The notes under the pieces: generated by a model
Databases searched by the model: none
Seen by the model: only the letters and a program-made list of their open reading frames with translations
What the model was told of the DNA's origin: nothing
Origin: JBBROS01 sp965199595
GTDB lineage: Bacteria > Pseudomonadota > Alphaproteobacteria > Acetobacterales > Acetobacteraceae
Length of the DNA: 64,000 nucleotides
Reading direction: 5' to 3'
Assembly: GCA_965199595.1 (NCBI GenBank)
Contig: OZ241182.1
Location: forward strand, 2,418,001-2,482,000
In this document: piece by piece, positions 55,831-64,000 of the stretch
Layout of the letters: every line of letters starts with the position of its first letter
How positions within the stretch are numbered: the first letter of the stretch is position 1
Program-made: the position numbers and the translations under genes

Positions 55831-56910
55831 TTATGAGACAGCGGCGCGTTGATATTGTGGCACGAGACGGGGCTTCGTACCCAAGGCTACGGCGGCGCGG
55901 AGCGGCCAGCCCGGGTCCGCCAGCAGCGCCCGGCCGAGAAACACCAGGTCCGCCCGGCCGTTCGCCACCACTTCCTCCGCCAGCTCCGCCGAGCGGATCA
56001 TGCCCACCGCCCCGGTCGCGATCCCCGCCTCGCGCCGCACCCGCTCCGCATACGGAATCTGGTAGCCAGGATGCACCGAGGGGATGCGCACATGCGGCGC
56101 GATGCCGCCGGCCGAGCAGTCCACCAGGTCCACGTCGCCGCGCGCCTTCAGCCAGCGGCACAGCTCCACCGCCTCCTCCAGCGTGAAGCCGCCCTCCACC
56201 CAGTCGGTGCAGGACAGGCGGACGAACAGCGGCAGGGTGTCCGGCCACTCGGCCCGCACCGCGTCGAGCACCTCCATCAGCAGCCGCGCCCGCCCGGCCA
56301 GGTCGCCGCCATAGGCGTCGTTGCGCCGGTTGCTGACCGGGGAGAGTGCGGAGTGCAGCAGGTAGCCGTGTGCCGCATGCACCTCCACCACCTTGATCCC
56401 GGCCTGCCGGGCCATGCGCGCGCTGGCGGCGAAACCGGTCGCCACGCCGTGCAGCGCCTCCATCGACATGGCGTGCGGCACCACCGCGTCGTCGTGGAAC
56501 GGCACGGCGCTCATGGCATCCGGCACCCAGCCGCCATCCTCGGGGCGCAGCGCGGTGCCGCCCTCCCATGGGCGCTTGCTGCTGGCCTTGCGCCCGGCAT
56601 GGCTGATCTGGATGCCCGGCACCGCGCCCGCATATTCAACCAGGTCCACCAGGCGCTTCATGAACGCCTCCTGCGCCGGCGTGTAGAGCCCGAGGCACCC
56701 CGGCGTGATGCGGCTGTTCGCAGAGATATGCGTCGCCTCCGTGAACACCAGCCCGGCGCCGCCCATGGCCTTGGCACCCAGGTTCTGGATGTGCCAGTCC
56801 CACCCCAGCCCGTCGTTCGCCGAATACTGGCACATCGGCGCGACCACGATGCGGTTGGGCAGCGTGACGTCGCGCATGGTGCAGGGGGTGAACAGCGCGG
56901 GTTCGGCCAT
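55831..56910 (-). CDS. Old Yellow Enzyme family NADH:flavin oxidoreductase, YqjM/XenA-like
   Basis: FMN ene-reductase of 359 residues in a TIM barrel. The N-terminus TMRDVTLPNRIVVAPMCQYSA has the cysteine typical of the YqjM/thermophilic-like class. GIQISHAGRKAS (near residue 100) and VVEVHAAHGYLLHSALSPVSNRRNDAYGGD (about 173-202) contain the catalytic and FMN-binding residues. It reduces activated C=C bonds in the wider family; the physiological substrate is unknown. It is divergent from the pyridoxal kinase gene (65 bp). Confidence 0.94.
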   Translation of the reverse strand: MAEPALFTPCTMRDVTLPNRIVVAPMCQYSANDGLGWDWHIQNLGAKAMGGAGLVFTEATHISANSRITPGCLGLYTPAQEAFMKRLVDLVEYAGAVPGIQISHAGRKASSKRPWEGGTALRPEDGGWVPDAMSAVPFHDDAVVPHAMSMEALHGVATGFAASARMARQAGIKVVEVHAAHGYLLHSALSPVSNRRNDAYGGDLAGRARLLMEVLDAVRAEWPDTLPLFVRLSCTDWVEGGFTLEEAVELCRWLKARGDVDLVDCSAGGIAPHVRIPSVHPGYQIPYAERVRREAGIATGAVGMIRSAELAEEVVANGRADLVFLGRALLADPGWPLRAAVALGTKPRLVPQYQRAAVS

Positions 56911-56975
56911 CGGAAACTCCTGGGAACAGGCCCTGAAGGTTGTCCCGCGCCGGGCTCGCGTCTAGACCCGCTGGC

Positions 56976-57854
56976 ATGCACCCGACGATCCTCTCCATTC
57001 AGTCCTGGGTCGCGACCGGCCATGTCGGCAATGCCGCAGCCCTGTTTCCGCTGCAGCGGCTGGGGGCGGAGGTGTGGGGCGTGCACACGGTGCAGTTCAG
57101 CAACCACCCGGGACACGGCGCCTTCGCCGGGCAGGTGTATCCCGGCGCCGCCACCCGCGTGCTGATCGACGGGATCGAGTCGCGGGGCCTGCTGCCGGGC
57201 TGCGATGCCGTGCTCTCGGGCTATATGGGCGATGCGGAGACCGGACATGCCGTGCTGCACGCCGTGGCCCGGGTGCAGGCCGCCAACCCCCGCGCCCTCT
57301 ATTGCTGCGATCCGGTGATCGGCGATACCGGCAAGGGCGTGTTCGTCCGCCCCGGCATCCCGGAGCTGCTCGCCGCGCGCGCCGTGCCCGCCGCTGATAT
57401 CCTGACGCCCAACCAGTTCGAGCTGGAGCTGCTGACCGGCCTGCCCTGCGCCACGCCGGACCAGGCCCGCACCGCCGTCGCCGCCCTGCGCAGCCGCATG
57501 GCACCCGGTGGGCGCGGCACGATGCTGGTGACGAGCCTGCACACGACGGAGACACCGGCCGGGTCGCTGGACATGGTGGCGAGCGACCGGGGTGCCGACT
57601 GGCTGCTGCGGCTGCCGCTGCTGCCCATCGCGCCCAGCGGAGCCGGGGACCTGGTCGCGGCGCTGTTCCTGCTGCACCTGCTCCGCACCGGCTCGGTCCG
57701 GCAGGCGCTGGAGGCGGCGGGCAGCGCGGTGGCCGGGGTGCTGCGGCACACCGCCGCGGCGGGCGCCGGCGAGTCGGCGCCCGAGCTGCGGCTGGTGGCA
57801 GCGCAGGAGGAGCTGGTGCGCCCCGGCACCCCCTACACCGCTCAACGAATGTAA
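56976..57854 (+). CDS. pdxY: Pyridoxal kinase, PdxY-like
   Basis: Phosphorylates pyridoxal in B6 salvage. 292 residues from the ATG at 56976. Ribokinase-fold landmarks are SIQSWVATGHVGNAAALFPLQRLG (about 7-30), CDPVIGDTGKGVFV (about 111-124), LTPNQFELELLTG (about 144-156) and the catalytic/anion-hole PSGAGDLVAALFL (about 224-236). The function is supported by family signatures alone, as no other B6 genes are adjacent. Confidence 0.93.
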   Translation: MHPTILSIQSWVATGHVGNAAALFPLQRLGAEVWGVHTVQFSNHPGHGAFAGQVYPGAATRVLIDGIESRGLLPGCDAVLSGYMGDAETGHAVLHAVARVQAANPRALYCCDPVIGDTGKGVFVRPGIPELLAARAVPAADILTPNQFELELLTGLPCATPDQARTAVAALRSRMAPGGRGTMLVTSLHTTETPAGSLDMVASDRGADWLLRLPLLPIAPSGAGDLVAALFLLHLLRTGSVRQALEAAGSAVAGVLRHTAAAGAGESAPELRLVAAQEELVRPGTPYTAQRM

Positions 57855-57965
57855 CCGCCAAACCCCTGACGCGGCATGAAACCCGAGGACGAGGTGAGCT
57901 GTTGCCCTTATGCTGCCGTTATCGGTGCCTAGCGTCGGCGGAGCAACGCAAGCCATGGATGCCAG

Positions 57966-59732
57966 ATGCGCTTTCTGAAGATCTACCAGCGCGTCCTGGG
58001 CGCGCTTGGCAACGACAAGCGGCTGGCGATCATGCTGGGCGTGGCGAACGTCATCGTCGCCGGGCTGCAGTTCATGGATCCGGTGCTGTTCGGCCGCGTG
58101 ATCGGCCTGCTCTCCGCTTCGGACAGCATGACCCCGGCGGAGGTCTGGACCCAGGCGGTGCAGCTGCTGGGCATCTGGGGCCTGGTGGCGGCCGCCGCCA
58201 TCGGCGCCAATATCGCCACCGCCCTGCATTCGGAGCGGATGGCGCACCGCAACCGGCTCAGCATCATGAACCGGTATTTCGGCCACGTGCTGTCCCTGCC
58301 GCTGTCGTTCCATGGCGACATCCATTCCGGCCGCCTGATGAAGGTGATGCTGGGCGGCTCGGACAGCCTGTTCGGCCTGTGGCTCGTGTTCTTCAAGGAG
58401 CAGCTGGCAACCTACGTCGCCGTCATCGTGCTGCTGCCGATGACCTTCTTCATCAACTGGCGCCTGGCGATGACGCTCGCGGTGCTGGTGGTGCTGTTCA
58501 TCACCTTCACCGTGCTGGTGGTGCGCCATACCGAAAGCGGGCAGCGCCGCGTCGAGTATTTCCACTCGCAACTGGCCGGCACCGCGCAGGACGCGCTGGC
58601 CAACGTCATGGTCGTGCAGTCCTTCACCCGCCTCTCGGCCGAGAGCCGGCTGTTCGGCGAGGTCATCCAGAACGTGATCAACAACCAGTTCCCGGTGCTG
58701 AACTGGTGGGCCGTGGTCACAGTACTGACCCGCGGCGCCAGCACGCTGGGCGTCCTCGCCATCGTGGTGATCGGCACGGTGCTGCACCTGCGCGGCGATG
58801 CCAGCGTAGGCGAGATCGTCAGCTTCATGGGTTTCGCGACCCTGCTGATCGGGCGGCTTGAGAGTGCGGTGCAGTTCGCCTCCCGCGTGTTCTTCCAGCT
58901 TCCGGTGCTGGAAGACTTTTTTGCCGTGCTGGACGCCAAAAGCTCCGTGCCGGAGCGGGACCACGCCAAGGAGCTGGTGGCGCCCTCGGGCGAGGTGGTG
59001 TTCGACGACGTGAGCTTCGCCTACCCCGGCGGGCCGAACATCCTCTCCAACGTCTCCTTCGTCGCCAGGCCCGGCACCTCCGTGGCCCTCGTCGGCCAGA
59101 CCGGGGCCGGCAAGTCCACCGCGATGAACCTGCTGCAGCGGCTGTGGGACCCGGTGGGCGGCGGCATCCGCGTCGATGGGCAGGATCTCCGCGACGTATC
59201 GCTGGAAAGCCTGCGCCGCTCCATCGGCGTGGTGTTCCAGGAGAGCATGCTGTTCAACCGCTCGATCCGCGACAACCTGCGGATCGGCCGGGCCGGCGCC
59301 ACGGATGACGACCTGGAGCGCGCCTGCCGCCTGGCCGACGCCCACGAGTTCATCGTGCGCCAGCCGCAGGGCTACGACACCGTGGTGGGCGAGCGCGGCT
59401 CCACCCTCTCGGGCGGGCAGCGGCAACGCCTGGCCATCGCCCGAGCCCTGCTGAAGGACCCGCCCATCCTGATCCTGGACGAAGCCACGTCAGCGCTGGA
59501 CGCCGCGACCGAGGCCCGCGTCTCCCGCGCCATGGCGACGCTGATGAAGGGCCGCACCACCTTCATCATCGCCCACCGCCTCAGCACCGTGCGCGACGCC
59601 GACGAGATCCTGGTGTTCGAGAACGGCCGCATCGCCGAGCGCGGCAACTTCGCCTCCCTGCTGCGGATGAAGGGCAAGTTTGCCGAACTGGTCGAGACCC
59701 AACTCTCGCCCACGGCCGCACCCGCCGAGTAG
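57966..59732 (+). CDS. ABC exporter (permease-ATPase), NdvA/ChvA beta-glucan exporter-like
   Basis: 588-residue half-size exporter with six membrane segments in the first 310 residues and an ATPase domain. Walker A is LVGQTGAGKST (about 374-384), LSGGQRQR near 481, Walker B LILDEATSAL near 502, and IIAHRLS near 535. The start MRFLKIYQRVLGALG and the membrane region around FPVLNWWAVVTVLTRGAST resemble NdvA/ChvA, the cyclic beta-1,2-glucan exporters. The substrate remains inferred, since no glucan synthase is present here. Confidence 0.9.
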   Translation: MRFLKIYQRVLGALGNDKRLAIMLGVANVIVAGLQFMDPVLFGRVIGLLSASDSMTPAEVWTQAVQLLGIWGLVAAAAIGANIATALHSERMAHRNRLSIMNRYFGHVLSLPLSFHGDIHSGRLMKVMLGGSDSLFGLWLVFFKEQLATYVAVIVLLPMTFFINWRLAMTLAVLVVLFITFTVLVVRHTESGQRRVEYFHSQLAGTAQDALANVMVVQSFTRLSAESRLFGEVIQNVINNQFPVLNWWAVVTVLTRGASTLGVLAIVVIGTVLHLRGDASVGEIVSFMGFATLLIGRLESAVQFASRVFFQLPVLEDFFAVLDAKSSVPERDHAKELVAPSGEVVFDDVSFAYPGGPNILSNVSFVARPGTSVALVGQTGAGKSTAMNLLQRLWDPVGGGIRVDGQDLRDVSLESLRRSIGVVFQESMLFNRSIRDNLRIGRAGATDDDLERACRLADAHEFIVRQPQGYDTVVGERGSTLSGGQRQRLAIARALLKDPPILILDEATSALDAATEARVSRAMATLMKGRTTFIIAHRLSTVRDADEILVFENGRIAERGNFASLLRMKGKFAELVETQLSPTAAPAE

Positions 59733-59822
59733 CCGCACCCATGCTGCACCTGCTCACCGACCTGTTGCGGTGGGCGGGAGGGTGCGCGCACTCTGTCCCG
59801 AACAAGACCACGGGAGGCAGAC

Positions 59823-60254
59823 ATGACCATCGCTGCGATTCTGAAGCACAAGGGGCACGACGTCGCCCGCGTGGTCCCCACCGCCACCGTGGCCGAAGTG
59901 GCGCAGCGGCTCGCCACCAGGCGCATCGGCGCCGTGCTGGTGCTGGACATGGCCGACCAGCTGCTGGGCATCGTCAGCGAACGCGACATCGTCAGCTTCC
60001 TGGCCCAGCACGGTGCCGAGGCGCTGCACATGACCGCGGCCCAGCTGATGACCCGCAACCTGCACACCACCACACTCGGCACCACGGTCACCGCCGCCAT
60101 GACGCAGATGACCCGGCACCGCGTGCGCCACCTCCCCGTCCTCGAAGGCACCCGCCTCGTCGGCCTGGTCAGCATCGGCGACGTGGTGAAGGCACGCATC
60201 GACCAGCAGGAGCAGGAGGTGGACAGCCTGAAGGCCTACGTCGCCGGCAGCTAG
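59823..60254 (+). CDS. CBS-domain protein
   Basis: 143 residues made of two CBS motifs (about 8-65: VVPTATVAEVAQRLATRRIGAVLVLD; and 72-130: MTRNLHTTTLGTTVTAAMTQMTRHRVRHLPVL). CBS pairs bind adenosyl ligands (AMP, ATP, SAM) and act as energy or ligand sensors. The protein is cytoplasmic and has no catalytic domain. It has a GGGAGGC site and follows the ABC exporter by 90 bp. Confidence 0.93.
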   Translation: MTIAAILKHKGHDVARVVPTATVAEVAQRLATRRIGAVLVLDMADQLLGIVSERDIVSFLAQHGAEALHMTAAQLMTRNLHTTTLGTTVTAAMTQMTRHRVRHLPVLEGTRLVGLVSIGDVVKARIDQQEQEVDSLKAYVAGS

Positions 60255-60338
60255 CGGCGGCGGCTCACCCGCGGCTCGGCGTGCAGCGTGGCGCCCGGCC
60301 CGCACCAGGCCGGCGGAATGTGGCGCACGCCGCGCCGG

Positions 60339-60560
60339 TCAGTCGCAGTCGCAACCCGGCGTCGGACCAGACCTGGATTCCACCACGTGATGATGGATCC
60401 ACTCCGCCACCAGGCTGCGGGCCTCGCTCAGCGAGGCCTCGGGGTGGTGGATGCGATACAGCGTGGTGCAGGCCCGGAACGCCTCGGGATCCCCGTTGCC
60501 GTGGACCCGAAGTTCCTTGTAGGCCGTGACCACGGCGCGCTCGCATCGCCGGGCGATCAT
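60339..60560 (-). CDS. Small protein of unknown function
   Basis: 73 residues from the ATG at 60560 (MIARRCERAVVTAYKELRVH), which has an AGAGGT site; a GTG 18 bp upstream is possible. It is helical and His-rich (WIHHHVVE) and ends in GCDCD. No family is recognised. It lies between the CBS gene and the tartrate dehydrogenase gene, with its own strand shared by the latter. Confidence 0.6.
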   Translation of the reverse strand: MIARRCERAVVTAYKELRVHGNGDPEAFRACTTLYRIHHPEASLSEARSLVAEWIHHHVVESRSGPTPGCDCD

Positions 60561-60653
60561 GCTGACCTCTACAACCACGTGACATCCCTCAGTTGCGAAT
60601 CACTCGCAGCAATCACCGTAATGTAGGGCAGCCCACCCTATCGACGCAAGCGT

Positions 60654-61724
60654 TCAGCTGGCGCTGACGAGCTCGGCCAGCGCCTTGCCCACCTCCATGG
60701 TGCCCGCCTGGCCGCCCATGTCGCGCGTGCGCGGCCCGCCCTCCCGCAGCAACGTCTCGATCGCGGCGACGATGGCGGCGGCGGCGGCGGTCTCGCCCAG
60801 GTGTTCCAGCATCATCGCGCCGGACCACACCTGCCCGATCGGGTTGCACACCCCCTGCCCGGCGATATCGGGCGCCGAGCCGTGCACCGGCTCGAACATG
60901 CTGGGGTGCAGGCGCTCCGGGTTGATGTTGGCACTGGGCGCGATGCCGATGCTGCCGGCCACCGCGGGCCCGAGGTCGCTCAGGATGTCGCCGAACAGGT
61001 TGCTGCCGACCACCACGTCGAACCAGTCCGGGTGCTGCACGAAGTGGGCACACAGGATGTCGATGTGGAACTGGTCGGTGGCGACGCCCGGATAGGCCTT
61101 GCCCATCTCGGCGAACCGTTCGTCCCAGTATGGCATGGTGATGGTGATGCCGTTGGACTTGGTGGCGGAGGTGAGCTTGCGGCGGGGCCGGGTCATGGCA
61201 AGCTCGAAGGCGTATTTCAGGATGCGGTCGGTGCCTTGGCGGCTGAACACCGCCTGCTGGGTGGCGAACTCGCGGTCCGTGCCCTGGAACATGCGGCCGC
61301 CGACCGAGGAGTACTCGCCCTCGGTGTTCTCGCGCACCACATAGAAGTCGATGTCCTTTTCGGTGCGCCCGGCCAGCGGCGAGCGGGCGCCGGGCATCAG
61401 GCGGCAGGGGCGCACGCTGGCATACTGGTCGAAGCCCCGGCGGATCGGGATCAGCAGGCCCCAGAGCGAGACGTGGTCCGGCACGCCGGGCCAGCCGACC
61501 GCACCCAGGAACACCGCGTCGTGCTGGCGCAGCTGGTCCAGCCCGTCCTCGGGCATCATCGCCCCGGTCCTGGCATAGCGGGCGCAGGACCAGTCGTACT
61601 CCGTGGTGGCCAGGGCAAAGCCGAACCGGGTGGCGGCGGCCTCCAGCACGCGCAGGCCTTCCGGCACGGTTTCCATGCCGATGCCGTCCCCGGGCACGGC
61701 GGCGATGCGATAGGTGCGGTGCAT
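60654..61724 (-). CDS. Tartrate dehydrogenase/decarboxylase or D-malate dehydrogenase
   Basis: 356 residues from the ATG at 61724, after a GGGGGAGA site. Isopropylmalate-dehydrogenase-family landmarks: VPGDGIGMETVPEG, SLWGLLIPIRRGFDQYASVRPCRL (about 95-118, the TtuC/DmlA hallmark), the RENTEGEYSSVGGR loop, the lysine in SATKSNGITI, and FEPVHGSAPDIAGQGVCNPIG. It acts on tartrate or D-malate with NAD and a divalent metal. It is closer to TtuC/DmlA than the paralogue at 3073-4143. Divergent from pyrE (110 bp). Confidence 0.93.
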   Translation of the reverse strand: MHRTYRIAAVPGDGIGMETVPEGLRVLEAAATRFGFALATTEYDWSCARYARTGAMMPEDGLDQLRQHDAVFLGAVGWPGVPDHVSLWGLLIPIRRGFDQYASVRPCRLMPGARSPLAGRTEKDIDFYVVRENTEGEYSSVGGRMFQGTDREFATQQAVFSRQGTDRILKYAFELAMTRPRRKLTSATKSNGITITMPYWDERFAEMGKAYPGVATDQFHIDILCAHFVQHPDWFDVVVGSNLFGDILSDLGPAVAGSIGIAPSANINPERLHPSMFEPVHGSAPDIAGQGVCNPIGQVWSGAMMLEHLGETAAAAAIVAAIETLLREGGPRTRDMGGQAGTMEVGKALAELVSAS

Positions 61725-61834
61725 TCTCGTCTCCCCCATTCCTTGCCGTGTCGGCAGGTGGCGGCAGAATGGACGGGTCGCGGGCGAAGGTCTAGGAACG
61801 CCGGCATGGTATGTCGGCAAGAGACGGGGACAGC

Positions 61835-62563
61835 ATGACCGCGCAGCACATGACGGACTGGGACCGGGACGCGGCGCTGACCACGGCCCGCATCCTGCTG
61901 GAGATCAAGGCGGTGAACTTCCGCCCGGAGGAGCCCTACACCTTCACCTCCGGCTGGAAGTCCCCGGTCTATATCGACTGCCGCAAGATCATCTATTTTC
62001 CCCGCGCCCGGGTAAAGATCTGCGACCTGGCGGCGGAGAAGATCGGCCGGCACATCGGCTATGAGAGCATCGAGGCGGTGGCTGGCGGCGAGACGGCGGG
62101 CATCCCCTTCGCCGCCTGGATCGCCGACCGGATGATGACGCCGATGGCCTATGTCCGCAAGAAACCCAAGGGCTTCGGGCGGTCGGCGCTGATCGAGGGT
62201 GACGTGCCGGAGGGGCTGCGCACCCTGCTGGTCGAGGACCTCACGACGGATGGCGGCTCGAAGATCCAGTTCGCCCAGTCCCTGCGCGATGCCGGCGCCC
62301 TGGTGAACCACGCCTTCGTGGTGTTCTTCTACGGCGTGTTCCCCGGCAGCTTCGAGACGCTGAGCAGGATGGATATCACCCTGCACCACCTCTGCACCTG
62401 GTGGGACGTGCTGGAGGCCTGCCGCGAGCGGCCGTACTTCAAGGAGAAGGACCTGGCCGAGGTCCGCCGTTTTCTGGAGAACCCGGTCGCCTGGTCCGCC
62501 GCCCATGGCGGCGTCGCCTCGGCCGAGGAGGCCACGGCCCGCAAGAAGGCGGCGCTGGCATGA
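61835..62563 (+). CDS. pyrE: Orotate phosphoribosyltransferase
   Basis: Makes OMP from orotate and PRPP in pyrimidine synthesis. 242 residues from the ATG at 61835. Landmarks are EPYTFTSGWKSPVYIDCRKI (about 31-50), AVAGGETAGIPFAAWIA (about 84-100), YVRKKPKGFG, and the PRPP-binding loop LLVEDLTTDGGSK (about 136-148). A longer alphaproteobacterial-type form. It overlaps the following lipoprotein gene by 4 bp (ATGA). With carA/carB in the same window it links to the pyrimidine route. Confidence 0.97.
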   Translation: MTAQHMTDWDRDAALTTARILLEIKAVNFRPEEPYTFTSGWKSPVYIDCRKIIYFPRARVKICDLAAEKIGRHIGYESIEAVAGGETAGIPFAAWIADRMMTPMAYVRKKPKGFGRSALIEGDVPEGLRTLLVEDLTTDGGSKIQFAQSLRDAGALVNHAFVVFFYGVFPGSFETLSRMDITLHHLCTWWDVLEACRERPYFKEKDLAEVRRFLENPVAWSAAHGGVASAEEATARKKAALA

Positions 62564-62802
62564 AGAGCGGGGGCATGAGCCGCGCCCTGCTCCTGCTGCT
62601 GCCGCTCGCCGGCTGCGTGGCGCCGGAGGCCCCGCCCGCGGTGCGCCGCCCGGTGGCGCAGACCGCGCCGGAGCCCGCACGCACGGACCTGGAGCCAGCG
62701 CCCACCGCCGACCGCAAGCTGAAGGCGCCGGAAGCCCAGGCCATCATCAACGTGAACGGCCTGACCAAGGACAAGAAGCCGAACAACCTGCCACCCCTGT
62801 AG
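62560..62802 (+). CDS. Small lipoprotein
   Basis: 80 residues from the ATG at 62560, which overlaps the pyrE stop. The signal MSRALLLLLPLAGC has a lipobox with the cysteine at residue 19 (after the first MKSGG). The mature part is Pro/Ala-rich, then basic (DRKLKAPEAQ), ending NNLPPL. Probably an outer-membrane lipoprotein of unknown role. The coupling to pyrE looks incidental. Confidence 0.72.
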   Translation: MKSGGMSRALLLLLPLAGCVAPEAPPAVRRPVAQTAPEPARTDLEPAPTADRKLKAPEAQAIINVNGLTKDKKPNNLPPL

Positions 62803-62855
62803 CGGCCTTCCTTCCGCCGCAGGACTGGCATTGCGGGGCGCGCCGGGCGTATCGT

Positions 62856-62880
62856 GCAGGCCTCGCTTGCAAGAGGCTGC
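62856..62880 (+). promoter_or_regulatory. Hairpin covering the aminotransferase ribosome-binding site
   Basis: GCAGGCCTC (62856-62864) pairs with GAGGCTGC (62873-62880) with one bulged base and an 8-base loop. The 3' arm contains the AGAGG-like ribosome-binding site three bases before the ATG at 62884. It may lower translation initiation; whether it is regulated is unknown. Confidence 0.35.
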
Positions 62881-62883
62881 CCG

Positions 62884-64000
62884 ATGACCCCGCCCGCCCG
62901 CGCCAACTCCGCCGCCGCCCGCGACATCGCAAACGTGCTGCACCCCTACACCGACCTCAAGATGCACCAGGAGGCCGGGCCGGTCATCATCACCCGCGGC
63001 GAGGGCGTGCGGGTGTGGGACGACACCGGCAAAAGCTACATCGAGACCGTGGCCGGGCTGTGGTGCGCGAGCCTGGGGTTCAGCAATGAGCGCCTGGCCA
63101 AGGCTGCCTACGATCAGATGCTGAAGCTGCCCTTCTATCACTCCTTCACCGCCAAGTCGCACGAGCCGCTGATCGACCTCAGCGAGATGCTGATCGCCCG
63201 CGCCCCGGTGCCGATGAGCAAGGTGTTCTTCGCCAACTCCGGGTCCGAGGCCAACGACACCGCCATCAAGATGGCCTGGTACTACAACAACGCCCTGGGC
63301 CGGCCGCTCAAGAAGAAGATGATCGGCCGCATCAAGGGCTATCACGGCATCACCCTCGCCGCCGCCTCGCTCACCGGGCTGCCGAACAACCATCGCAGCT
63401 TCGACCTGCCGCTGCCGGGCTTCCTCCACACCATGACGCCGCACTATTACCACGGTGCCGAAGCCGGCGAGTCCGAGGAGCAGTTCGCCACCCGCTGCGC
63501 CGAGGCGCTGGACGCCCTGATCATCGCCGAAGGCCCTGATACCGTCGCCGCCTTCATCGCCGAGCCGGTGATGGGCGCCGGCGGCGTGATCGTGCCGCCC
63601 GCCGGCTATTTCGAGAAGATCCAGGCGGTGCTGAAGAAGCACGACGTGCTGATGATCGTCGACGAGGTGATCTGCGGCTTCGGGCGCACCGGCAACTACT
63701 GGGGCTCCACCACCATGGGGATCCAGCCCGACATCCTGACCTGCGCCAAGGCGCTGTCCGCCGCCTTCATGCCGATCTCGGCCGTGATGGTGAACGACCG
63801 CGTGTTCCAGGCCCTGGCCAGCGAGAGCCACGCCATCGGCACCTTCGGGCACGGCTACACCTATTCCGGCCACCCGGTGCCAGCCGCCGTCGCCATCGAG
63901 ACGCTCAGGATCTACGACGAGATCGACATCGTCGGCCAGGTCCGCGCCGTGGGGCCGCATCTGCAATCCGAGCTGCGCCGCCGCTTCGAGGGCCATGAGC
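62884..64000 (+). CDS. Class III PLP aminotransferase (3' end cut by window edge)
   Basis: At least 372 residues; the frame is open at the end of the window. It begins MTPPARANSAAARDIANVLHP. The pattern GPVIITRGEGVRVWDDTGKSYIE, FFANSGSEANDTAIKMAWYYNN (PLP phosphate site), GRIKGYHGITLAAASLTG, VDEVICGFGRTG (PLP aspartate), and the Schiff-base Lys289 in ILTCAKALSAAFMPISAV are class III hallmarks. It resembles omega-amino-acid (beta-alanine, putrescine or taurine)-pyruvate transaminases. The substrate is not determined by the sequence. Confidence 0.95.
   Translation, partial: MTPPARANSAAARDIANVLHPYTDLKMHQEAGPVIITRGEGVRVWDDTGKSYIETVAGLWCASLGFSNERLAKAAYDQMLKLPFYHSFTAKSHEPLIDLSEMLIARAPVPMSKVFFANSGSEANDTAIKMAWYYNNALGRPLKKKMIGRIKGYHGITLAAASLTGLPNNHRSFDLPLPGFLHTMTPHYYHGAEAGESEEQFATRCAEALDALIIAEGPDTVAAFIAEPVMGAGGVIVPPAGYFEKIQAVLKKHDVLMIVDEVICGFGRTGNYWGSTTMGIQPDILTCAKALSAAFMPISAVMVNDRVFQALASESHAIGTFGHGYTYSGHPVPAAVAIETLRIYDEIDIVGQVRAVGPHLQSELRRRFEGHE

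Overview
The window is a gene-dense, very GC-rich stretch of a bacterial chromosome, almost certainly from an alphaproteobacterium and probably Rhodospirillales/Acetobacteraceae. Pointers are the small alphaproteobacterial families (a TrcR/DUF1013 cell-cycle regulator, DUF1192, two DUF465 proteins), a cysteine-poor ribosomal protein L31, the yqeY-dnaG-rpoD order, the miaA-ilvB-ilvN-ilvC order, and a small heat-shock gene with a ROSE-type RNA thermometer. No rRNA, tRNA, CRISPR array, insertion sequence or prophage is visible. Most of the window is core metabolism and housekeeping, with one larger accessory cluster (about 13-24 kb) and a small island near 42.5-43.6 kb.

Layout. 1-5.8 kb: a peptide-type ABC importer (binding protein, DppB, a truncated DppC), a divergent tartrate/D-malate dehydrogenase-like enzyme and an orphan Tat-type binding protein. 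5.9-12.8 kb: cobalamin-dependent methionine synthase, translationally coupled to an ArsR-methyltransferase fusion regulator with a palindromic operator; a divergent 118-residue protein resembles the middle of a COG0523/CobW GTPase without its P-loop; then an M81 (MlrC) protein and an acetyltransferase. 13-24.3 kb: a co-directional cell-surface cluster with a type I secretion ATPase and membrane-fusion protein, a Sel1-repeat protein, a two-domain glycosyltransferase, a protein with ChW-like repeats and a histone-H1-like tail, a second glycosyltransferase and a small membrane protein. No outer-membrane channel and no obvious RTX substrate are present. 24.3-31.7 kb: cysteine synthase, rhodanese, YihY-type membrane protein, acetyltransferase, rpoD, dnaG, yqeY.

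31.7-42.5 kb: carA (with an N-terminal helix-turn-helix fusion and a possible leaderless promoter), carB, greA, ilvA, a ferredoxin-domain relic, hsp20 with a sigma-32-like promoter and ROSE element, DUF1192, trcR, two divergent DUF465 genes, purE-purK. 42.5-43.8 kb: a coding remnant, a glycosyltransferase of different base composition, and a small lipoprotein. 43.9-50.8 kb: ilvC-ilvN-ilvB-miaA, divergent serB-epmB-efp. 50.9-55.1 kb: suhB followed by a tightly overlapped OmpA-like/MotA-like/MotB-like trio, a candidate proton-driven envelope complex. 55.2-64 kb: rpmE, a secreted small protein, an Old Yellow Enzyme, pyridoxal kinase, an NdvA-like exporter, a CBS protein, a small unknown, a second tartrate dehydrogenase, pyrE, a lipoprotein and a truncated class III aminotransferase.

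Most notable observations: the ArsR-methyltransferase/metH module with its divergent mini-COG0523 protein; the secretion/glycosylation cluster with its ChW/H1-tail protein; the OmpA-MotA-MotB-like trio; the carA fusion; the ROSE element and the twin 21-bp-phased palindromes upstream of hsp20; and three short in-phase tandem repeats (15, 24 and 15 bp) at the ends of unrelated genes. All calls come from reading the sequence; no database search was run.
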